The notes under the pieces were generated by a model that ran no database searches, was not told the origin of the DNA, and saw only the letters and a list, made by a program, of their open reading frames with translations. Shown one piece after another: positions 1 to 10,152 of a stretch of 64,000 bases of DNA. The stretch's first letter is position 1. The number at the start of each line of letters is the position of its first letter. Made by a program: the position numbers and the translations under genes. The stretch is taken from NCBI RefSeq assembly GCF_904849725.1, contig NC_058524.1:507516263-507580262 (forward strand), written 5' to 3'. The DNA comes from Hordeum vulgare subsp. vulgare. Lineage: Eukaryota > Streptophyta > Magnoliopsida > Poales > Poaceae.

Positions 1-81
1 TAATAGAGTACAAGTTATATATAGACAATGAATTGAAATAACTAAACAACTTATATGTAGACAACGAATTGAAAAACTTAC

Positions 82-1820
82 AGACAATAGCAACTCATAA
101 GCGATTTGTCGAGGGCGTCGCCATTGTACATCTGGAAGAGTTCATCAAAGTCGATATGGATTTCTTGGCGGCGGTCGTAGTACTCCCGTGGGACACTCAG
201 CACGATCATCGTTCTTCCATTCTTTGATTCACTTGAGTACCATGTATGCAAGTAACGCATATTTGTTGGGAGATCATCTTTGCTGACCAAAGGCTCTCCC
301 ATGACAAACTGTGGCTTAGGGGCTACCACAGCCTTGGGTAACCTGTCGTCTTGGGAAGCCAGAACATCTTCAACCGAGACACCCCATTGAGCCGCCCAGT
401 CCTTTGCTATTTCAAAAGCTTGCCCCTGCACCGGAGGGGGAACATTCTCGGTTAACACCTTGAGGGGTGGGATCGACTGTTTGGCCTGTTGTCCAAGCTG
501 AGGAACGTCTGATTTTTTCTTGCTTGTAGTTGAACTTGATTTGATCCCACTTGCACTTGCACGTGATCTTCTCTTTTTCACTTCCTTCTGCAATGTGCGT
601 GTATAGTCATCAGGCTTATGGTGTAAGTCATACTGTGATGGAAGGGTCATGAAGTCTTTTGCCCATGCTATTTGCTTCTCGTTGTATTCCGGGCAGGGCT
701 CGGGTTCCTTCTTTTTCATCTGCGCATCATGATGTTCCTTTGCTATCCTGGCGTTTTCCTCGGGGGTACAATCATAAGGTCTGATAGGAAGATTAGCATG
801 AGGTACCTTTGGGAGGGGCGACCGTTTGCGCTTTGGGGGGCTCCGTCGCTTAGGAATCGTCGGCGGAGCGTTCTTGGTGGCACGCTTCCGCTTAGTATCC
901 TGTGCGGGCGGCAGCGAAGACGGACGACCCAAGTCCGGCGGCGGTGATCGAGATGGACTCGTGTTGTGCTGGCCCAGGTCATGTGGAGGGCTTGGAGGTA
1001 ATGGAGGTCTAGGTGACCTGCGACGACTCGAAGGCGGTGTTGTCCTTGGGGCCGAGCCTGGAAGCTTGATGTAGTTCTTGTTCCATAGGATGACTCCAGC
1101 CAGTACTTCTCCGAGTGTCCTCTCATCTTCGGGTCCAGTTATGTCGAGCTCCATATCATGAAACCCCGCCAGGATTTCATCCACCCCGACTCTAGCAAAG
1201 CGAGCTGGAATCTCACGGCCATGCCAGCGTGCATCAGGGCCAGAAGGTAAAGCTTGTCCGACGACCACCTTGATGGATATGTTCTTGAATTTCTGATGGA
1301 GTTCACATGATGTTGACTCCTTGATTCCATCCACGGGGTAGCCAGGACCGCCCTCTATCATTCTTCGTGGATCGTCGGGCGGGGCCTCAGATTCAGCCAC
1401 GCTGCTTTTCCGCTTAGATGGGGCGCCGGTAATATCAAGTGCAGGATCTTCCTGGCGCGCTACTCCTCTAAGCTCATCAATCTGCTTCTGTTGCTCGTGA
1501 TTCTGTATACAATATAGAGCTATCTACAATATTTTTCACATATTACAAGTGATTGTCAAACTTCATATGTATACCTCGCCGGACTTTATTATTTCTTCAC
1601 CGGCTTCTCCACCGGCTTCTCCATCAGTGGAGCTATCACCTTCTCCATCATTGGACCTATCTCCTGCCCCATCGGCTTCATCTTCGTGTCGCTCGACCTC
1701 CATTCCAACGTCGGGGTTTAGATATGACGACGGAGATTCAGCTGGTTCAACGTCGGGGCCGTCTTTGATTAGATCTTCGAGAAGTTCTTCCTCTTCGAGG
1801 TTCCAGATATGTGGATCCAT
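82..1820 (-). CDS. CACTA-encoded Ulp1-like (C48) protein, N-terminal exons
   Basis: Two exons are visible. Exon 1 runs from the ATG at 1820 to a GT donor at 1574-1573 and encodes an acidic N-terminus of about 82 residues (MDPHIWNLEEEELLEDL...). Exon 2 runs from an AG acceptor at 1504-1503 to a GTAAGT donor just below 82 and is open over about 470 codons. Exon 2 has a short charged start (KQIDEL), a folded part (CELHQKFKNISIKV...), a Pro/Ser/Arg-rich low-complexity linker, basic patches, and ends in a FDELFQMY...LDKSLMSCYCL block. In copies A and B of this window the matching block is followed by Ulp1-type exons with His, Asp and Cys; here those exons lie left of base 1. CACTA elements commonly carry such a protease-like gene. 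Its role in transposition is not established. This is the least damaged gene of the window. Confidence 0.75.
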
Positions 1821-2091
1821 AGTTCTGCAAAAAAACGGATTCTCTTAACCTTTGTACCAAAAAAGAGTTATTCTATCAGGAACTCCGTTCCAAAACATCT
1901 TTAGTCCCGGGTCGTGGCTCCACCCGGGACTCCTAGATTTCTGCATAGTATTCAAAGTAGGAGTACTTTTCCAATTTGAGCATTCAATAAGCAAAACCAA
2001 ATCATAAAATAAAGTAGTATTCAAATTAGCATGCATTCAATTATAAGCAAATACATCATCTCTTTTGTCCGTACATCGTCGAATATTATCA

Positions 2092-2538
2092 CTAATACTC
2101 CTCGAATACTATCATACATATAGCATCACTGATACATCTAGAACCGTAGCGCCGACGGGTATCGGCGCGGGCGGTGGACACCCAAAGAGAAGGAACCATC
2201 ACAGGATCATAGCTCCAGTGAGATCCCCGAAGAACCTGCCAGGTATGCTCGAACCTGCCCACCAACGCAACCATGTAGCGATGGACATGCTCATCCTCCT
2301 CGCTGACACGGTGACGTACCACCTCCGCGGTGTCCGGAAGCCTCGGCACCCTCACTGGACCACGCGACCGCCACCAAACAAGGATCGGGTCAACGACGGG
2401 CTGGCTCCTCACCAACCTACGCCCCTTGGAAGGTAGCACCTCCCAATACCAGCCAGGCGGACCCCAGTCCCGGACAGGGCCCCTCTGATCAAGCAGGTGT
2501 CCTCCCCCGAGTCGACGATGAGGATGCGGGATAGGCAT
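2092..2538 (-). CDS. ORF-X, conserved CACTA-associated protein of unknown function (copy 1)
   Basis: An open frame of 148 codons, rich in Arg, Trp and Pro (MPIPHPHRRLGG, VRDWGPPGW, WQVLRG, YDPVMVPSLWVST). I do not recognise a domain. A diverged copy lies at 42830-43195 in the other CACTA element, with most Trp, Pro, Gly and Arg positions kept, so it looks like a real part of the CACTA gene set rather than a chance frame. It lies upstream of exon 1 of the Ulp1-like gene on the same strand and could be a separate gene or an upstream exon of it. The last ~25 residues have no counterpart in copy 2, because copy 2 is cut by an LTR there. Confidence 0.5.
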   Translation of the reverse strand: MPIPHPHRRLGGGHLLDQRGPVRDWGPPGWYWEVLPSKGRRLVRSQPVVDPILVWWRSRGPVRVPRLPDTAEVVRHRVSEEDEHVHRYMVALVGRFEHTWQVLRGSHWSYDPVMVPSLWVSTARADTRRRYGSRCISDAICMIVFEEY

Positions 2539-2740
2539 CGTAAAATGAACTAAAAAAATAAACTAGTTCTATTAATTTTCTTGCTAAAAATAAACTATTA
2601 ACACTTAAGCATATACAATAGCAAAATTAAACTATTAACACTTAAGCATATACAATAGCAAAATTAAGCAATAATCTAAGAAACACTATTAACACTTAAG
2701 CATATACACTATACAATAGCAAAATTAAATGACAAAAAAA

Positions 2741-3480
2741 TATATTTCTTCTTCTTGTAACCCTATACTAATTTTATCTCTTCTTCTACTTCTCCTCTTC
2801 TTCTACTTCTTCTTTTACTTCTACTTCTCCTCTTCTTGTAGTACTTCTCCTCTTCTCTTCTTCTACTTCTCCTCTCCTCCTCTTCTAATTTTTTATCTTC
2901 TTCTACTTCTCCTCTTCTTCTATTTTTCCTCTTCTTCTCCTCTCCTCCTCTTCTTATTCTCCTTTTTCTTCTTTTCTTCTCCTCCTCTTCTTATTTTCAT
3001 TTTTCCTACTCTTATTTTCTTATTTTTGTTCATATTTCTTCTTCTTGTAACCCTAACCTAATTCTAAATATTACTAACCCTAATAATCTAGCACAACCCT
3101 AATAACAATAGGAATTAAATGACAAAAAAATCTTTTTCATTTTCTTCTTTTCTTCTCCTTTTTCTTCCTTTCTTCTCCTTTTTCTTCCTTTCTTCTCCTT
3201 TTTCTTCTTTTCTTCTCCTTTTTCTTCTTTTCTTCTCATTTTTCTTCTTTTCTTCTCCTTCCCTTTTTCTTCTTTTCTTCCCCTCCTGTTCTTATTCTCT
3301 TCTTCTACTTCTCCTCTTCTTCTATTATTCCTCTTCTTCTCCTCTCCTCCTCTTCTTATTCTCGTTTTTCTTCTTTTCTTCTCCTCCTCTTCTTATTTTA
3401 CTTTTTCCTAATTCTAAATATTACTAACCCTAATAATCTAGCACAAACCTAAATATTCTAAATATTTTTCTTTTCTTCTC
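2741..3480. repeat. pyrimidine-rich (CTT/CTCCTT)n low-complexity block
   Basis: About 740 bases of almost pure C/T on the plus strand made of irregular CTTCTT, CTCCTT and TTTTCTT units. It contains a diverged internal duplication: the stretch beginning ATTAAATGACAAAAAAAT occurs at about 2725 and again at about 3115. Plus-strand open frames of Ser/Leu/Phe runs here are artefacts of the composition. It lies between ORF-X and the GC-rich leader, probably inside a transcribed but non-coding part of the CACTA gene. Confidence 0.85.
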
Positions 3481-3488
3481 CTTTTTCT

Positions 3489-3760
3489 TCTTTTCTTCTA
3501 CGGGCCGGAGTGTTGGGAAGGAGGGGGCGGGGGGCTTACCGGCCGGAGGTGTCGACGGCGCGCGGCGAGGAGGACGGCGGCGCGCGGCAAGGAGGGCGGC
3601 GCGCGGCGAGGAGGACGGCGGCGGCGAGGAGGACAACGGCGACGGCGAGGAGGACGGCAGGCGGCGGCGAGCAGGACGACCGGCAGCGTGACGGCGTCGT
3701 CGAGTTCGTCGCTGTGTTGCGCCGGGTAGGAGAAATGGACAATTTGGGTTGGAATTTTTT
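3489..3760 (-). other. GC-rich leader (probable 5' exon) of the CACTA gene
   Basis: A GC-rich segment of GGCGAGGAGGACGGC-type units immediately downstream, on the minus strand, of the TATA box at 3771-3777. Read on minus it has an open frame from 3636 rich in Ser, Pro and Arg (MSSSPPPSSSPRAALL). A segment of the same style and position occurs at 44934-45220 in the other CACTA element. I read it as a leader or first exon for leftward transcription towards ORF-X and the Ulp1-like gene. The coding potential is uncertain. Confidence 0.4.
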
Positions 3761-3770
3761 GAAGTCCCGC

Positions 3771-3777
3771 TTATATA
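3771..3777 (-). promoter_or_regulatory. TATA box, leftward
   Basis: Minus strand reads CATATATAAGCGGG, a good plant TATA box, just outside the palindromic TTTAGTCCC array and just before the GC-rich leader. The equivalent element in the other CACTA is at 45269-45275. No transcript data. Confidence 0.5.
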
Positions 3778-3784
3778 TGTGGAT

Positions 3785-3980
3785 CTTTAGTCCCGGTGCG
3801 TGGCTCGAACCGGGATTAAATACCCCCTTTAGTCCCGGGTGGAGCCATGACCCGGGACTAAAGGCCCTTTTTCGGCAGACCAGAAGGCGGGAAGCAGGGG
3901 CCTTTAGTCCCGGCGCCTCGCTCCAACCGGGACTAAAGGGTGTCTTTAGTCCCGGGGCGTGGCTCCACCCGGGACTACAG
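3785..3980. repeat. internal palindromic TTTAGTCCCGG array
   Basis: Three to four inverted units of the form TTTAGTCCCGG ... CCGGGACTAAA with 10-20 base loops, the same motif as at the element terminus (7378-7690). It is flanked on the left by a leftward TATA box (3771) and on the right by a rightward one (4042). It may be an internal regulatory copy of the subterminal transposase-binding repeats or the scar of a nested, degraded CACTA end. Confidence 0.8.
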
Positions 3981-4041
3981 CCCCTCATCGGCTGCACGAT
4001 AAATTTAGTACCACTCGCCCAGCGAGGGGGACTAACTCTTG

Positions 4042-4048
4042 TTTATAA
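4042..4048 (+). promoter_or_regulatory. TATA box, rightward
   Basis: Plus strand reads TTGTTTATAAGCCCCGTC directly after the palindromic array. A counterpart (GCTTTATAAGCACTGCCG) follows the array in the other CACTA element at 45551-45557. No rightward coding region follows. What it would drive is unknown. Confidence 0.4.
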
Positions 4049-4219
4049 GCCCCGTCGCAGCTTGTCCATCGAGCTCCTCTTTAAAGCAGGTTTACGGGTC
4101 TAAACTCACTGAAAATTGAAACTATATTCGAAATTATGGAGAAAATTCAACCTGAATTCAAAGTGAGTTTACTTTGAATTTAGATTGAATTTTCTCTATA
4201 AATTCTCATATAGTTTCAA

Positions 4220-5150
4220 TTTTTTTTCTATTTTCATAATTAATAATTTTGACTATCCAAACTATTATCTATTTTGTTATTTTCAATTAAAAACTATGTT
4301 TATTAAAATTATTTTTGCATATTTGAGAATTTGACAAAACTATGATAATGAAAAGTGTTTGACATCGAAAAAATAATGCAAAACTATTTTCTATTTTCAT
4401 AATTAATAATTTTGACTATCCAAACTATTATCTATTTTGTTATTTTCAATTAAAAACTATGTTTATTAAAATTCTTTTTGCATATTTGAGAATTTGACAA
4501 AACTATGATAATGAAAAGTGTTTGAAATCGAAAAAATAATGCAAAACTATTTTCTATTTTCATAATTAATAATTTTGACTATCCAAACTATTATCTATTT
4601 TGTTATTTTCAATTAAAAACTATGTTTATTAAAAATTCTTTTTGCATATTTGAGAATTTGACAAAACTATGATAATGAAAAGTGTTTGAAATTGAATAAA
4701 TAATGCAAAACTATTTTCTATTTTCAAAAGTAATTATTTTGACTATCCAAACTATTATCTATTTTGTTATTTTCAATTAAAAACTATCTTTATTAAAAAT
4801 TCTTTTTGCATATTTGAGAATTTGGCAAAACTATGATAATGAAAAGTGTTTGAAATTGAATAAATATTGCAAAACTATTTTCTATTTTCATAATTAATAA
4901 TTTTGACTATCCAAACTATTATCTATTTTGTTATTTTCAATGAAAAACTATCTTTATTAAAAATTCTTTTTGCATATTTGAGAATTTTACAAAACTATGA
5001 TAATGAAAAGTGTTTGAAATTGAATAAATAATGCAAAACTATTTTCTATTTTCAAAAGTAATTATTTTGACTATCCAAACTATTATCTATTTTGTTATTT
5101 TCAATTAAAAACTATGTTTATTAAAAATTAATTTTGCATATTTGAGAATT
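4220..5150. repeat. AT-rich tandem repeat, ~164-bp unit, ~5.5 copies
   Basis: Units start near 4216, 4379, 4542, 4705, 4869 and 5034, giving a period of 163-165 bases, each with the phrase TTGACTATCCAAACTATTATC. Copies differ by scattered substitutions and small indels (TAATTAATAATT versus AAGTAATTATT), alternating in style, so duplication may have been in pairs. No coding potential. It lies to the right of the internal palindromic array, where the other CACTA carries a different (337-bp) tandem array. Confidence 0.9.
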
Positions 5151-5827
5151 TGGCATGCTATCATCATTTCACCCACATAGCATGTGTTAAAAAGTTGAGA
5201 GGGCTACGACAACAACTGGATGCACTTCGTGTACAAAACGAACAATCCTCTCGAAGTATCAGCGTTTCACAAGGAGAAGAAGGAGAAACGACCCCCCACA
5301 GCAAAAGTCGACATTCTTCGTCTCTCATGTATGGTGGACACTCCCTCACCTGATTTTTTGACCGTCGATGATGGTCGCTATTCCTTCTTTCCCTAATGCA
5401 TAACAAATATCTAGCACAAGGAGAAGAAGGAAAAGCGACCCCCACAACAAAAGTGGTTCCGCGGCACGCCACATGGTTCCGCTGCACGCCACGTGGGACT
5501 AATGGTCTTTCATTTTTAAATGACTGTTTTAATAAAAAACAGATCTGTTACAAAAGGGATTTCATTTTTTGAACTTATTTGAACTGAAGACTTTTTGTAT
5601 ATATATGTGGTCGAAATGCATGATACCATGAAGTTAGAAAGGGCTACACCATTCAAAAGTAGCAAATGAAGTTAGAAAGGGCTAAACCATTCAAATTTGG
5701 AAACTATAATGGCACAAACAAAAACTAGACATATATAAATTGGTCCAAGCAGTACATGATACTAGTCCAAACAGTACATAATAATAGCTAGCATAGATAT
5801 ATATACAAGTGTTCGACGTTGAGAACA
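5151..5827. other. non-coding CACTA spacer with a fragment of the 337-bp repeat
   Basis: Bases 5150-5270 match the unit of the tandem array at 45985-47720 (shared phrases CATCATTTCACCCACATAGC and GATGCACTTCGTGTACAAAA), cut off after about 120 bases. Bases 5268-5310 and 5415-5455 are a short diverged direct repeat (ACAAGGAGAAGAAGG...). No gene recognised. The right part (5560-5827) is AT-rich and lies just after the stop codon of the exonuclease gene, so it includes that gene's 3' region. Confidence 0.6.
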
Positions 5828-7241
5828 CTACTCGTCTGAATCGTCTGAATCAGAATGTCCACCTTCCTCGAGGTGACGCTGGCCATAGTTGACGACTCGA
5901 ATCTTGTGGTACAACTCGTATGAAACGTATGCATCTTTTGCTGCATACTCAATGTTGATACGATCAAGTGGGGCCTTGTCCCAAAGTTTGTGCTGAGACT
6001 TTCGGAAACTGGTCTTCATATCACCATATTCCTCATCGATCAAGGCAACTGCCATATGAGCCATCGAAGTCCTGACATGTCGAAGCCTGAATACCGTTTG
6101 GAGATCAATGAGGCAACCAATTGGTATCTCAATACCGAAGCCGTACCTCATCTTCAGCTTGTCGTTCCTTATGTCAACGGTAGCAAAAGTGATGCCGCTG
6201 CGAAGGAAGTCCATGAGTTCTGGACAATGCTTGTCACTACTGCAACAGAAACAAATTAAAATGGAACAAATGTTACATACTGCTGCAATAAGGAAACATG
6301 TTTCACTACAACTAAAGAGAAAATTATCTTTAGGATTCAAATAGAACATATGCAATGGAACCTAGAGAGATCACTATAGCTATCCAATGGAACCTAGAGA
6401 GATCACTAGCTATATGCAATTTTCATGAGTATGACATATCATATTGCTATCCAATGGAACCTAGAGAGATCACTAGCTATATGCAATTTTCATAACCTTG
6501 GATCAAAGAACACCGCATAAAATTGTATCACTACAACTATGATTTCAACGGAACATATTGAACCAATCAGATTTTTCAGATTGTGGAACACTATTCCAAT
6601 CAGATTGTGTTCCCTTCAACTAATCAAAATTGTTTCACTACAACTATTTGAAGCGAACCAACTATGATTCCAATGGAACATATTAAACACTAGTTGATTC
6701 TAATACGATTTTTCTGATTATGGAACACTATTCCAATCAGATTGTGTTCCCCTTCAACTAGTCAAAATTGTTTCACTACAACTATTTGAAGGGAACCAAC
6801 TATGATTCGAATGGAACATATTAAACACTAGTTGATTCTAATACGATGTTTTAGATTATGGAACACTATTCCAATTAGATTGTGTTCCCCTTCAACTAAT
6901 CAAAATTGTTTCACTACAACTATTTGAAGGGAACTAACTATGATTGAAACAAATAAACTTACAATGTCATTATCTTGGATCAAAGAAAGCCTCAAAACTT
7001 ACCTCGCCCATTGGAAGATCAAGACATGGTGTGCGAAGCATAGTTGGATGACGGAAACACCGCGTTGATCGGCCGTGTACTCCAGATCAATCCCCAAGAA
7101 CTTCTCATGATCCATTGCGGCGTCAAGCCATCGTTCCTTCAACTATTCAAGAAAAAACGGCATCTCCCTGCTCTCGTTCATGTACACGACATCGAGCATG
7201 GTCGTGCCATGTGCGAGCACCTCTTCAAAGCGAGTTGGCAT
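5828..7241 (-). pseudogene. 3'-5' exonuclease (DEDD / WRN-exo type) gene carried by CACTA 1
   Basis: Two exons: 7241-7003 (79 codons plus 2 bases, GTAAGT donor) and 6239-5828 (TGCAG acceptor). They join in frame to about 216 residues. The DnaQ/WRN-type signatures are visible: motif I FLGIDLEYT (Asp and Glu at about 52 and 54), a motif II-like DIRND (about 102-106), and motif III YAAKDAY (Asp about 182). The C-terminus is an acidic SDSDDSDE tail. This class removes nucleotides from DNA or RNA 3' ends. Codon 33 is TAG (7145-7143), where Gln is expected. An in-frame ATG at codon 43 follows and would keep the whole fold. No other stop occurs in either exon. The ATG lies about 140 bases inside the subterminal array, so it is truly element-borne. 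Probably a captured host gene; activity unknown. Confidence 0.72.
6340..6960. repeat. direct repeats in the exonuclease intron
   Basis: Two sets. At 6352-6500 a ~45-75 base phrase (CAATGGAACCTAGAGAGATC) occurs three times. At 6540-6960 a ~125-base phrase (GGAACACTATTCCAATCAGA, then TTTCACTACAACTATTTGAA) occurs three times. Both lie in the single intron (6240-7002) and have no coding potential. The intron appears to have grown by local duplication. Confidence 0.8.
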
Positions 7242-7377
7242 GGTGGAAGAAGAGAAGGGAAGAAGAGAGGAGAAGAACAGAGAGCGAGAGCGAGAGAGAA
7301 GAAGAAACAGAGAAATGGCGACTCTGCTTCGGTTCGTGCTTTTCATCGCCCGAAACGACGCGGGATGCAAACCGTTT

Positions 7378-7690
7378 GGGCCTTTAGTCCCGGGTTGAGC
7401 CACCAACCGGGACTAAAGAGGTATACCAACGGTTGCCACCACTACGGCAGGCCACATGTTAGGCATTTAGTCCCGGGTTGAGCCACCAACCGGGACTAAA
7501 GGGGGATACGAACGGTTGCCACCACCACTGCCCACCGCGTAGCCCTTTAGTCCCGGTTTGGGACACGAACCGGGACTAAAGGCTCCTTACGGGCCGGGAC
7601 TAAAGCCTCGAGGGAGGCATTCAGAATTGGGGCGACGTGGCCGGGCCTTTAGTCCCGGCCCAGAGGCAGGCCGGGACTAAAGGGTCCCGG
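7378..7690. repeat. right subterminal palindromic array of CACTA 1
   Basis: Four inverted units of TTTAGTCCCGG ... CCGGGACTAAA at about 7381-7418, 7467-7503, 7543-7582 and 7648-7683 plus one half unit near 7593. In CACTA elements, subterminal repeats of this sort are the binding sites of the element's DNA-binding protein. Confidence 0.85.
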
Positions 7691-7694
7691 CCAA

Positions 7695-7714
7695 AGGCCC
7701 GTTTTCCACTAGTG
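7695..7714 (-). repeat. right terminal inverted repeat of CACTA 1
   Basis: Reads CACTAGTGGAAAACGGGCC inwards from 7714. The three bases outside are ACT (7715-7717). The matching left TSD is not in the window. Confidence 0.85.
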
Positions 7715-9350
7715 ACTCATATTCTGTAAACGATTATTTTGGGCGAAACTTCATAAACATGAGTCTGTGTCCAATAAGAAATTAAGAAGAAATAATAGAG
7801 AGCATGAGGGCAAAATCTTAGAGATCACATGACTAACTCCCAGGATGTCAAAAGAATGTGGAGTCTAAAACAACCCATTGCGTCACTTAACTTGGTAGCT
7901 TCACACAGTTTTACACGGTCCTTTAGCCCACATGTAAACTCCAAAACATGCAATTTGGATTGAGTAAACATGACCATGTTAGCACATTATATGATGGAAA
8001 ATAAGTATAATATATAGTTAATTACTTGTAATGGTTCTCAAGCTAATTACGTATGCATGCAACTAGGAACACATCTTGAGCTTATTCTGACTACCATCTT
8101 TGATCCTGAAACCCACGACCACATCTCACCATTCCAACACCGCATCAGCTCACTCAGTACGCCATGAGAAAGAATAGTAAAAGCATACTTCGATTAATCT
8201 TCATATATGTCAAACTTGTACGTTATACACGGAGTGACATCCAAGCACCTGCAGATTAGTCAGCAGATATTTTTTAATTCACGTTCAGTGTGTATTGAGT
8301 GCCCATAGTAGCAACAAAGTTTATAGAGATAATCACAAATCCCTGTCAAATTGACCAATAAAGACTTTCAAGCCAATTTTGGTGATTACCGAGCAACAAC
8401 ATGGTTTGTAGAAACAATTATAAGCGCACAACTGTCAACAAAAAAACTGTAGACATCACTCAGGATCAATGCTGAAACATTGGATCGTACCCAGTTAATA
8501 ATTAATAAAATATAAATATACAATAAGGAGAAAATCATTATCGTATTTAGAGATAAAGCAATTGAAATCAAATACCTAGGATTGAAACAAAAGCTACCTT
8601 GGAGCTGAGCCATTGCCGAGATTGAAGCCTCATATGCAAAGGAGATACATACAAAAGAACAGAATAATGGCGAAACCTGCCATGAGAGAACGTCATTGGC
8701 AAAGTGATCAGACCTAGAGTAGTATACGGGGAAATCCTGAATAGACAAATCAGCTGCGTGATAGATGGAGGGGGTGAGCACCTTGATCAGGAACATTGCC
8801 AACGCTTTGTAGGAAAACCTAGCCATCATGGTCAAAGTCAAACCTGCGCCCCGGGAGGAGATGCGATGGAGCAGCACAAAACATGTTAGAGGCCGACTGA
8901 AGGAGGCGGCGTCCTGAGGAGATGCGGCGGCGGAGCAGCAAAAACGGGATAGACGAAGGAGTTGGCGTTTCCTTCCAGGAAACGGGAGGAGAGGGGCAAC
9001 GTGGATTGCTATGAGATTGAGGTATGATTAGATTGAAAAGATCTAAGACATTCAAAGAAAAAAAGAATGAATCTGTAGCTACCGTATGATTTTAACTTTT
9101 CAGGATTAAGACGTGGAGGCTAATGTGGACCCACCAAATCTGCGGTGTTTGCATCTTCTAACGGTGAAAGGTCTGTGGGCTTATTTTTCTAGCCCAACTT
9201 AGCAAATGTCAGCAAAAATTATAAGGGTTAATCTATACCGTAATAATTCGGCCCCACATAGATGAACGGCTCTTAATTTGTAATTAACGTGGTAATTTTT
9301 GGAGAGTCTCTAATTAGTATAGGTATAGATAATCTATGGTGATAGTAGTG
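7715..9350. other. unclassified sequence with a possible gene fragment
   Basis: No transposon signature I can name. On minus, an open frame from 8877 to 8386 begins MLLHRISSRGAGLTLT, then MARFSYKALAMFLIKVL and IQDFPVYYSRSDHFANDV; a possible donor (CAG|GTTTCG) lies near 8675. Upstream of the ATG (8880-9000) the minus strand is GC-rich like a plant 5' leader. I do not recognise the protein. The far end (9290-9330, TCTCTAATTAGTATAGGTATAGAT) resembles ends I associate loosely with gene-fragment-bearing MULEs or Helitrons, but I cannot show a terminus or TSD. 7715-8380 holds nothing recognisable. Confidence 0.25.
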
Positions 9351-10150
9351 CCTAATGAGGCGAACTAGAATACATATTGACAACATACTAAAGTAGTTTG
9401 GTATGGAAAACTACATAAAGAGATTCTTGCCAAGGTCGCATAGAACGAGTTTTATCAAGACTCGATGTACTAAAATACCGATGAGCAAGATACATGATTT
9501 GGATTTCACTCACACCTTGTTTGAATTAATCATGTATTCCATTGCATGTAAATTAGACAGATATGTCCTGTACTCACGACTCAGATAAGTTGCGAGTAAG
9601 TTACCAAAGTGAATCAAGGTATTGATCATATGAATACAGTAAAAATCTCGTTAAATACTAACAGCCCCGTTGATGAGGATGGACAAATTGGCCGACTGCA
9701 CGGGGCTCCAAAATTTTTTGGGACTCCCAATACAGCAAATAATAAGTCTACATATATATGAAAAAAGAAGGCCTAGTAAAAAACTAATCCCATGTAGCCC
9801 ACGTAGCAAAGTAGGTAGCCATGTAGTCGTATCACGATTAGCGATCTAGACGGTGGTTGGGTTCCTTGCGAGTGGTGCTGGCTGCAGGTATCAAGCAAGG
9901 TGAAGGCCGCCGGGTCGTGGTGGCGGCGGACGGGTCGAGCTGACGGCGGCAGAGGGAAGACACCAGGACACACTCAGACGTAGGCGGCCGACAACCAGCG
10001 CATCATCCCTCCGTTGCAACCGTATGTCTCTGTAGGCGGTAGACAAGGTGTCAAAATCTTACATCTAGGTCTAGGTGAAGTCTTTTCTATTTTTAGCTAC
10101 AAAGGGTTATAATTCTTAGAGTTTGAATCCTTCTTAGGTTTTTTCGATCT
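9351..10150 (+). other. 5' region of the hAT element
   Basis: Non-coding except for short frames. At 9695-9725 an imperfect inverted repeat (GGGGCTCCAAAATTTTTTGGGA) may belong to the hAT terminus or subterminal region. 9880-9970 is GC-rich like a leader. No exact terminal repeat or 8-bp TSD was found. Confidence 0.3.
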
Positions 10151-10152
10151 GA

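Larger units (their letters stand above)
1..7714 (-). mobile_element. CACTA (En/Spm) transposon 1, right-hand part
   Basis: The right end is exact: read on the minus strand from 7714 it begins CACTAGTGGAAAACGGGCC, a CACTA-type terminus, followed by inverted TTTAGTCCCGG units. The left end lies outside the window. From 7714 leftwards it holds a palindromic subterminal array, an exonuclease gene, AT-rich tandem repeats, an internal palindromic array with divergent TATA boxes, a GC-rich leader, a pyrimidine-rich block, ORF-X and a Ulp1-like gene. All genes read leftwards. No TNP2 transposase is seen in the 7.7 kb present, so it is either further left or absent. Family name not determined. Confidence 0.88.

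Noticed and set aside
2729..3427. Plus-strand frames of about 100 codons made of Ser, Leu and Phe
   Set aside because: They come from the pyrimidine-only tract; no start context, no complexity, no similarity to known proteins.
9661..9725. Exact left terminus of the hAT element
   Set aside because: An inverted repeat is visible but no matching right terminus or 8-bp TSD was found before 11549.
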